Assembly: GCA_017480395.1 (NCBI GenBank)
Contig: JAFVAS010000167.1
Span: 1-12,091 of the forward strand
From: Oscillospiraceae bacterium
GTDB taxonomy: Bacteria > Bacillota > Clostridia > Oscillospirales > Oscillospiraceae
Direction: 5' to 3'
Length of the DNA: 12,091 bases
Below are positions 6,743 to 12,091 of the stretch, in pieces. The notes beneath the pieces were generated by a model. That model made no database searches. It had not been told where the DNA came from and saw nothing but the letters and a program-made list of their open reading frames with translations. The position numbers and the translations under genes are program-made. The stretch's first letter is position 1; each line of letters starts with the position of its first letter.

Positions 6743-7860
6743 CAGCCCTCAAAGTCCTCGGCGGAGACGTCCTCCGCCTCCCCCTCGGCGGGGATGCGCC
6801 CGGCGGCCCGGGCGGCGACGATGGACTGATGGCTCATCAGCTTGTGGGCGTTCTTGCGGATCTGCTCCTCCAGGGCGTCGGCGTCCTCCGGGTGGGTGCG
6901 GAAATACTCCTTGGCGGCGTCCCGACCCTGGCCCAGGCGGATATCGCCCATGGCGAACCAGGAGCCGGACTTCTGCACCAGGTCGAGCCGGACGCCCAGG
7001 TCGATCAGCTCGCCCAGCTTGGAGATGCCCTCGCCGTACATGATGTCGAACTCCGCCTCCCGGAAGGGCGGGGCCACCTTGTTCTTGACCACCTTGGCCC
7101 GGGTGCGGTTGCCGATCATCTCGCCGCTGGCCTTCATGGTCTCGATGCGGCGCACGTCGATGCGCACGGAGGCATAGAACTTCAGGGCGCGGCCGCCGGT
7201 GGTGGTCTCCGGGTTGCCGTACATGACGCCGATCTTCTCCCGCAGCTGGTTGATGAAGATGACGATGCAGTTGGTCTTGGAGACGACGCCGGCCAGCTTG
7301 CGCAGGGCCTGGCTCATCAGCCGGGCCTGGACGCCGACAAAGATGTCCCCCCTCTCGCCCTCGATCTCGGCCCGGGGCACCAGGGCGGCGACGGAGTCCA
7401 CCACCACCACGTCCAGCGCGCCGGAGCGCACCAGGGCCTCGCAGATCTCCAGGCCCTGCTCGCCGGTGTCGGGCTGGGAGATCAGCATGGAGTCGATGTC
7501 CACCCCCAGGGCCCGGGCGTATTAGGGATCCATGGCGTGCTCCGCGTCGATGTAGGCCACCTCGCCCCCCCGCTTCTGAGCCTCCGCCACGATGTGCAGG
7601 GCCAGGGTGGTCTTACCGGAGGACTCGGGGCCATAGATCTCGATGATGCGTCCCTTGGGGACGCCGCCGATGCCCAGGGCGATGTCCAGGCCCAGGGAGC
7701 CGGTGGGGATGGAGTCCACCACCACGCCGGTGTTCTCACCCAGGCGCATGATGGAGCCCTTGCCGTAGCTGCGCTCGATCTGGGCGACGGCGGTCTCCAG
7801 CGCCTTCTGCTTGTCGCTGGCCGGGGCGGCCTTCTCCATTTGGGGCTTTTTCGATGCCAT
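6742..7860 (-). pseudogene. recA: recA (recombinase A) interrupted by an in-frame TAA at codon 113
   Basis: RecA polymerises on single-stranded DNA for homologous recombination and triggers LexA self-cleavage. The frame is otherwise full length (372 codons before the final TGA) and conserved: Walker A GPESSGKTT (78-85), IDAEHAMDP (104-112), QPDTGEQGLEI, VVVDSVAALVP (Walker B), INQLREKIGVMYGNPETTTGG (loop 2), and an acidic C-terminus. The codon between AMDP and YARALGVD is TAA (7524-7522), where relatives have Val or Ile; the frame is kept on both sides. As written it gives a 112-residue fragment with Walker A only. A GTG at 7503 could open the second part but lacks a good binding site. The start is ATG 7860, 9 bases after GAAAGG; ATG 7869 is too close to that site. 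A sequencing or assembly error is quite possible, as recA loss is rare in free-living bacteria. Confidence 0.9.
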
Positions 7861-7938
7861 GTTGTTCATCCTTTCGGCGGCGGATATATGCGTTTGTGCG
7901 CTGTTCTGTCTGCGCCGCGCTGTCTTATTTGGTTCACT

Positions 7939-7956
7939 GTGGACAGTATAGTCCAC
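7939..7956 (-). promoter_or_regulatory. Candidate recA promoter/operator palindrome
   Basis: A perfect inverted repeat, GTGGAC and GTCCAC separated by 6 bases, encloses TATACT (7950-7945), a good -10 hexamer. A second smaller repeat, ACTGT-CC-ACAGT, overlaps its right half. No good -35 is seen at 16-18 bases. It begins 28 bases after the prmC stop and 79 bases before the recA ATG. It does not match the GAAC-N4-GTTC LexA box. A repressor site over the -10 is an inference. Confidence 0.45.
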
Positions 7957-7983
7957 TTGATGTACGATAAATCGGACTTTCCC

Positions 7984-8838
7984 TCAGAGCCAGCCCTCCA
8001 CGGCCCGCCAGATCTCCTGGCTGTCCCGGTGGGTGTCGATGTCGTGGAAGCCGGCGCGGGCGAAGAGCCGCTCCACGTCGTCGGCCTGGTCATAGCCCAC
8101 CTCGAAGAGCATGGCCCCGCCGATCTCCAGGGCGCGCTGCCAGTTCTCAATGATGGCGCGGTAAAAGTCCAGCCCGTCTTCTCCCCCGTCCAGGGCCAGC
8201 GCCGGCTCATAGTCCCGCACCGACACGTCCAGCCCCGCCAGGTCGCCGGAGCGGATGTAGGGCGGGTTGGAGACGATCAGGTCAAAGCGTCCCAGCATGG
8301 CGGGGGGATCCTGCCGGGCGTCGGCCTTGAGGGCCATCACCCGCCGGGACAGGCCGTTGCGCCGGGCGTTGGCCCGGGCGACGTGGAGGGCGGGCTCGGA
8401 GATGTCGCAGAGCACCACCTTGGCCTCGGGGGCGTTGGCGGCCACGGCCAGGCCGATGCAGCCGCTGCCGGTGCACAGATCCAGCACCCGACACGCCCCC
8501 CTTTTGCGGGCGATCTCGATGGCCCGCTGGGCCACCGTCTCGGTGTCGCTGCGGGGAATCAGCACGTCCCGGGTGATGTCCAGGGGCAGGCCGTAGAACT
8601 CCCACTCCCCGATGAGGTAGGCGGTGGGCTCCCCCGCCGTGCGGCGCTGGAGCAGCTCCTCCAGCCGCCCCTCCACCTCGTCGGAGGTGTAGAGCCGGGC
8701 GTCCCGCAAAAAGCTGTCCCGATCCTTGCCGGAGGCATAGCAGATCAGCTCCCGGGCCTCCAGGGACGCCGCCTCGATCCCGGCGTCGCGCAGGCGGCGG
8801 CGGGCGGCGAGATAGAGGTCATTATAGGTCTTTGGCAT
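7984..8838 (-). CDS. prmC: Peptide chain release factor N5-glutamine methyltransferase
   Basis: Methylates the Gln of the GGQ loop in release factors RF1/RF2, using S-adenosylmethionine. The 284-residue protein has an N-terminal helical substrate-binding domain (1-75) with LIGEWEFYG (75-83), and a Rossmann methyltransferase domain with DLCTGSGCIGL (120-130) for cofactor binding and the diagnostic NPPY at 191-194, which holds the target glutamine. The common RPxTE motif reads RSDTE (96-100), a minor variant. ATG 8838 is used; the nearest strong binding site, GGGGGAGG, is about 12 bases away, wider than for its neighbours, so translation may be modest. It follows the DUF1385 gene by 21 bases. 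A DUF1385-prmC pair is common in Firmicutes, often with prfA next, but here recA follows. Confidence 0.96.
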   Translation of the reverse strand: MPKTYNDLYLAARRRLRDAGIEAASLEARELICYASGKDRDSFLRDARLYTSDEVEGRLEELLQRRTAGEPTAYLIGEWEFYGLPLDITRDVLIPRSDTETVAQRAIEIARKRGACRVLDLCTGSGCIGLAVAANAPEAKVVLCDISEPALHVARANARRNGLSRRVMALKADARQDPPAMLGRFDLIVSNPPYIRSGDLAGLDVSVRDYEPALALDGGEDGLDFYRAIIENWQRALEIGGAMLFEVGYDQADDVERLFARAGFHDIDTHRDSQEIWRAVEGWL

Positions 8839-8859
8839 ATGGCTGTGCGTCCTCCCCCG

Positions 8860-9840
8860 TCACCACTCGTCGGCGCCCTGCACCTGGGGCAGCACCTGCT
8901 GGAGGGAGGCGATGCCCACCTCGATCATGGAGTCGTCCGGCTCGAAGGTGGTAAAGTTCTGCATCCACAGTCCGGGGGCGGTGGCGATCTTGGTGAAGAG
9001 GTTGTCGTGGCGGCCGACGTAGCGGTTGAGCTCGTAGGCGATGCCCACGATGACCGGGATCAGCAAAAGCTGCAGCAGCATCCGGATCAGGGTGTTGGGG
9101 GGCGTCACGAAGGAGAAGAGGATGGAGTAGCACAGGATGGCCAGGATGATGACCACCACCAGAAAGCTGGTGCCGCAGCGGGGATGGTGGCGGGGCAAGC
9201 TGCGCACGTTCTCCACCGTCAGCTCCAGCCCCCGCTCATAGCAGAAGATGGTCTTGTGCTCCGCGCCGTGATAGGAGAAGACCCGGCGGATGTCCTTCAT
9301 CCGGGAGATGAGGATCAGGTAGACCATGAAGATGACCACCCGGATGATGCCCTCCACCAGGTTGCGCCCCAGCACCCCCAGGGGCACGAAGTAGTTCAGC
9401 GCCCCCGCCGCCAGGGTGGGCAGCAGGAAGAACAGCCCCACGGAGAAGGCCACCGCCAGAACCGTGGAGACCGCCACCAGCACCTTCTCCAGCTTCTCGT
9501 CGCTGAGGTGGGCCTCCAGCCATTTGTCCAGCTTGGTGGGCTCCCCCAGCTCCTCCTCGGGGTAAAATTCCGCCGAGTACATCAGGGCCTTGACCCCCTC
9601 GATCATGGTGCCGATGAAGGCGAAGGCCCCCCGGATGAAGGGGATGCCCAGAATGGGGTAGCGCTCCTTGGTGAAGCGCAGCTCGGTGGTCTTGACCACC
9701 AGCTCCCCCTCCTGATTGCGGACGACGACGGACTGCTTCTCCGGCCCGCGCATGTAGATGCCCTCGATCAGCGCCTGTCCGCCGATGGTGGTGCGGAAGG
9801 CGCACTGGGCCTGATTTTCCTGATTTTCTTGATTTGCCAT
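8860..9840 (-). CDS. DUF1385 family membrane protein (YqhQ-like)
   Basis: Conserved membrane protein of unknown biochemical role. The 326 residues carry the family motifs GGQALIEGIYMRGP (20-33), YHGAEHKTIFCYE (190-202) and HPRCGTSF (219-226). The last two are rich in His, Cys and Glu, which suggests a metal site, but this is inference. About four hydrophobic segments are visible (about 118-142, 160-180, 225-247, 252-270); the repetitive NQENQENQ N-terminus is polar and there is no signal peptide. AAAGGAAG lies 7 bases before the ATG, which fixes the start. It is the first gene after the 9863-9891 promoter and leads the operon-like run into prmC and recA. Confidence 0.93.
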   Translation of the reverse strand: MANQENQENQAQCAFRTTIGGQALIEGIYMRGPEKQSVVVRNQEGELVVKTTELRFTKERYPILGIPFIRGAFAFIGTMIEGVKALMYSAEFYPEEELGEPTKLDKWLEAHLSDEKLEKVLVAVSTVLAVAFSVGLFFLLPTLAAGALNYFVPLGVLGRNLVEGIIRVVIFMVYLILISRMKDIRRVFSYHGAEHKTIFCYERGLELTVENVRSLPRHHPRCGTSFLVVVIILAILCYSILFSFVTPPNTLIRMLLQLLLIPVIVGIAYELNRYVGRHDNLFTKIATAPGLWMQNFTTFEPDDSMIEVGIASLQQVLPQVQGADEW

Positions 9841-9862
9841 GGTTCAACTTCCTTTGGATGCA

Positions 9863-9891
9863 ATTATATCAAACATTTGTTCTAATTCCAA
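9863..9891 (-). promoter_or_regulatory. Sigma-A promoter for the DUF1385-prmC run
   Basis: TTGGAA (9891-9886), a 17-base spacer and a perfect TATAAT (9868-9863) precede the DUF1385 ATG by 22 bases from the end of the -10, leaving a short leader with an AAAGGAAG site. This is the best promoter between the kinase gene and the repair genes. Confidence 0.8.
9871..9882 (-). promoter_or_regulatory. LexA/DinR-like box inside the DUF1385 promoter spacer
   Basis: GAACAAATGTTT fits the Gram-positive SOS-box core GAAC-N4-GTTY, including purine-N-purine-pyrimidine in the central four bases. It sits between the -35 and -10, where a bound repressor would block polymerase. That recA and recX lie downstream in the same direction supports SOS control; binding is inferred. 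Confidence 0.55.
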
Positions 9892-9926
9892 GAGGGAAAC
9901 TGCATGATTTTCCGGCCCTGTGATAC

Positions 9927-11420
9927 TCAAATACCTGCCTCCTGCTTCACCGGCGCGGTGCGGGGCAGCAGGACGGTGACGACGCAGCCCGCGCCGTCCT
10001 GGGCGTTGTGGATGTCCAGCCGTCCGCCGTGGCGCTGGATGATCTCGTCGCAGACGGCCAGGCCGATGCCGTTGCCCCGGGCCTTGGAGGAGCCCTTGTA
10101 GAACTTCTCCCGCACATGGGGCAGCTCCTCCTCCGGGATGCCGGGGCCGTAATCCCGGATGACAATGGCCAGATAGCCCTCCTCCTCGCCGATGGCGGTG
10201 TCGATGCGCTTGCCCGCGCCGCCGTGCTTGGCGGCGTTGTCCAGCAGGTTGGAGAACACCTGGCGCAGCCGCTCCGGGTCCCCGGGGATGGGGGCGAACT
10301 CCCGGTCGGGCATGGTGTAGTTGAGGGCGATGCCCTCCTTCTTGTAAAACTCCTGGTAGGTGTAGACCGCGTCCTCAAACTCCGCCTGGAGGTCGATCAT
10401 CTCGATGTTCAGGTTGAAGCGGCCGTCCTCGATGCGGGAGAACTCCAGCAGCTCCTCCACCATCTTGGTCAGGCGGCGGGACTCGCTGACGATGATGTGC
10501 ATCCCCTTGCGGTAGTCCTGGGGGTTGTCCAGCTTGCCGGCCAGCAGGGTCTCCCCCCAGCCGTTGATGGCGGTGAGGGGGGTGCGCAGCTCGTGGGAGA
10601 CGGAGGAGATGAACTCGCTCTTCATCTGCTCGTTGCGGCTGATGGCGGCGGACATCTCGTTGATGGCCTCGGTCAGGTCGCCGATCTCGTCGTCATACTC
10701 CTTTTCGATCTGGATGCCGTAATAGCCGGAGGCGATGCGCTTGGCCGTCTCGGTCAGGCTGGCCATGGGCTCGATGATGGAGCGCACATAGGCCATGTTC
10801 ATCAGATAGGTCAGGAAGATCAGCACCAGCGCCGCAAAGATCACGATGGCGCTGAGGACGATCATCTGCCGCTGCATGGGCCGCATGGAGGTGACCAGGC
10901 GCAGGATGCCCCGCACCTGTCCCCCCTGGAGGATGGGGGCGGAGACCGCCATGATCCACTCCCCGGTGGCGGCGTCGCCGCCGCTCCAGGAGCGGATGCG
11001 CCCGGTCTCCAGGGCGGCGCGGATATCCTCGGTGTCCGGGCGGCTGCCGGAGGTCAGGCCGTAGGAGGAGAGGTAGACCACCGGCCCCTCGTCCACCGTG
11101 AGGAACTGCACCTCCAGCTCGTTCTTCTCGTTGAAATCCGCGATGTAGTAGGCCGCCATCTCCAGATACTCGCTCTCGGTGGTGGCATAGCTGGCAAAAA
11201 AGCTGGAGGCGGTGTTGGCCTTGTTCTCCAGTCCGGCGCGGATGGAGTTGCTGTAATAGGCCCAGAGCACCACGATGAAGATCACCGCCACCGCCGCGAT
11301 GCCCAGGGAGATGGCCAGAAAGCTGTTGCGCAGCCAGCGGTTGCGGATACCCCGGACGTGGAGCCCGCGGCGGATGCGCTGCACCATCCTTCCCTTATCC
11401 GCGCTGTTCTGCTCGGCCAT
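9927..11420 (-). CDS. Membrane sensor histidine kinase (HAMP, HisKA, HATPase)
   Basis: Sensor half of a two-component system: it senses a signal outside the membrane, autophosphorylates on His and passes phosphate to the neighbouring regulator. The 497 residues show a basic cytoplasmic N-terminus (1-30), TM1 (about 33-57), an extracytoplasmic sensor region of about 125 residues (58-184), TM2 (about 185-210), a HAMP linker (211-265), HisKA with SHELRTPLTAI (phospho-acceptor His276), and HATPase_c with N box NLLDN (391-395), G1 DYGPGIP (423-429), F box (Phe440) and G2 GNGIGL (449-454). All catalytic boxes are intact. GGGAGGTG about 8 bases before the ATG supports the start. It lies 66 bases downstream of the regulator gene and is likely co-transcribed. 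The signal is unknown. I see no clear terminator before the next promoter. Confidence 0.95.
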   Translation of the reverse strand: MAEQNSADKGRMVQRIRRGLHVRGIRNRWLRNSFLAISLGIAAVAVIFIVVLWAYYSNSIRAGLENKANTASSFFASYATTESEYLEMAAYYIADFNEKNELEVQFLTVDEGPVVYLSSYGLTSGSRPDTEDIRAALETGRIRSWSGGDAATGEWIMAVSAPILQGGQVRGILRLVTSMRPMQRQMIVLSAIVIFAALVLIFLTYLMNMAYVRSIIEPMASLTETAKRIASGYYGIQIEKEYDDEIGDLTEAINEMSAAISRNEQMKSEFISSVSHELRTPLTAINGWGETLLAGKLDNPQDYRKGMHIIVSESRRLTKMVEELLEFSRIEDGRFNLNIEMIDLQAEFEDAVYTYQEFYKKEGIALNYTMPDREFAPIPGDPERLRQVFSNLLDNAAKHGGAGKRIDTAIGEEEGYLAIVIRDYGPGIPEEELPHVREKFYKGSSKARGNGIGLAVCDEIIQRHGGRLDIHNAQDGAGCVVTVLLPRTAPVKQEAGI

Positions 11421-11486
11421 GGCCGCGCACCTCCCTTCGACGTCCCCCGCCGGTCCTGTGGTGAAAACGAGAATGGGCCCGGGGGA

Positions 11487-12091
11487 TCAGAAGCCCCACT
11501 TGTAGCCAAAGCCCCAGACCGTGGTGATATAGATGGGGCTGGTGGCGTCGTCCTCCACCTTCAGGCGCAGGCGGCGGATGTTGACGTCCACGATCTTCAG
11601 CTCGCCGAAGTAGTCCTTGCCCCAGACCGCCTCCAGGATCTCCTCCCGGGAGAGGGCCTTGCCCGGATTCTCCATGAAGAGCCGCATCACGTTGTACTCC
11701 ACCTGGGTCAGCTTGATGCGTTTGCCGCCCTTCTCCAGGGTGCGGTTGCGGGTGTTCAGGCTGAAGGGCGGCTTGCTGATGATGCCGCTGTCCGCCTCCG
11801 AATCCCCGCCGGCGCGGCGGTAGAGGGCGTCCACCCGGGCGGTCAGCTCCGCCGGGGAGAAGGGCTTGGTCACATAGTCGTCCGCCCCGGTCATCAGGCC
11901 GGTCACCTTGTCCATCTCCTGGGAGCGGGCGGTTAACATAATAATCCCGATCCGGGCGGTGAGCTCCGCCGGGGAGAAGGGCTTCGTCACATAGTCGTCC
12001 GCGCCGGTCATAAGGCCCGTGACCTTGTCCATCTCCTGGCTCTTCGCCGTGAGCATGATGATGCCGATCTTGGAGTCGCTGGCCCGGATGC
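11487..12091 (-). CDS. OmpR/PhoB-type response regulator with duplicated receiver segment (N-terminus outside window)
   Basis: DNA-binding partner of the adjacent kinase. The frame is open to the right edge; 200 residues are visible and the phospho-acceptor Asp lies outside. The C-terminal 100 residues are a normal winged-helix domain, with KLTQVEYNVMRLF, SREEILEAVWG, the recognition-helix region around VDVNIRRLRLKV, and the wing ending VWGFGYKW. The receiver part is abnormal: the beta4-alpha4-beta5-alpha5 block (IGIIMLTA to FSPAELTAR, with the conserved Lys of TKPF) occurs twice in tandem, 39 residues each (nt 11952-12068 and 11835-11951). Removing one copy gives an ordinary family length of about 230, assuming about 70 unseen residues. 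As written the receiver may not fold normally. The second copy runs into the usual VDALYRR linker. Confidence 0.9.
   Translation of the reverse strand, partial: IRASDSKIGIIMLTAKSQEMDKVTGLMTGADDYVTKPFSPAELTARIGIIMLTARSQEMDKVTGLMTGADDYVTKPFSPAELTARVDALYRRAGGDSEADSGIISKPPFSLNTRNRTLEKGGKRIKLTQVEYNVMRLFMENPGKALSREEILEAVWGKDYFGELKIVDVNIRRLRLKVEDDATSPIYITTVWGFGYKWGF
11835..12068 (-). repeat. Imperfect 2 x 117-base in-frame tandem repeat in the response regulator gene
   Basis: Copy 1 is 12068-11952 and copy 2 is 11951-11835, directly abutting. Codon-by-codon alignment gives 18 base differences in 117, almost all at third positions or in synonymous Leu/Ser codons, with a single amino-acid change (Lys to Arg after MLTA). 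There is no indel and the frame is kept. Confidence 0.9.

Noticed and set aside
7503..7505. GTG at 7503 as a genuine start for a separate downstream recA fragment gene
   Set aside because: There is no convincing Shine-Dalgarno sequence before it and it lies in the middle of the conserved RecA core.
7503..7524. Selenocysteine or pyrrolysine recoding, or an intein/intron scar, at the recA stop
   Set aside because: The codon is TAA, not TGA or TAG; no insertion element or splice-like sequence is present and the flanking residues are contiguous with the family.

Overview
The window is a GC-rich stretch of core chromosome from a Gram-positive bacterium, most likely a high-GC clostridium of the Oscillospiraceae/Oscillospirales type. 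Support for this: a T-box leader ahead of cysE-cysS, a DUF1385 (YqhQ-type) gene beside prmC, a multi-SH3b NlpC/P60 wall hydrolase, AGGAGG-type ribosome binding sites and short GTGA/TGATG gene overlaps. There is no prophage, plasmid, CRISPR or transposase signal. The genus is inferred, not shown.

Layout. On the + strand, positions 3-1412 hold the 3' part of a secreted cell-wall hydrolase. Positions 1413-1713 are intergenic: a hairpin right after the stop, about 200 bases of tandem palindromes, and a 14-bp-stem terminator shared with the convergent cysS. Everything else is on the - strand. Reading in that direction from the right edge: a response regulator (cut by the window edge, with an unusual internal duplication) and its sensor kinase; then a sigma-A-like promoter at about 9863-9891 with a LexA/DinR-like box in its spacer; then DUF1385, prmC, recA, recX, rimO and pgsA, tightly packed; then a second promoter, a cysteine T-box riboswitch, cysE and cysS.

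How the genes fit together. The recA-recX-rimO-pgsA block is translationally coupled by 1- and 4-base overlaps. It combines recombinational repair (recA, recX), ribosome modification (rimO; prmC upstream acts on release factors) and phospholipid synthesis (pgsA). The T-box reads uncharged tRNA-Cys: its specifier is UGC and its bulge starts UGGA, which suits the U73 discriminator of tRNA-Cys. It controls both O-acetylserine formation (CysE) and tRNA-Cys charging (CysS).

I found no new multi-gene system. The unusual points are: (1) recA has a single in-frame TAA at codon 113, where the family has Val or Ile; (2) the response regulator has an imperfect 117-base tandem repeat, 18 base differences but only one amino-acid difference; (3) operator-like palindromes lie at the DUF1385 and recA promoters; (4) a palindrome array lies between the convergent genes. 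Points 1 and 2 in two core genes of one contig raise the possibility of mixed-strain assembly or sequencing error, which should be excluded before any biological reading.
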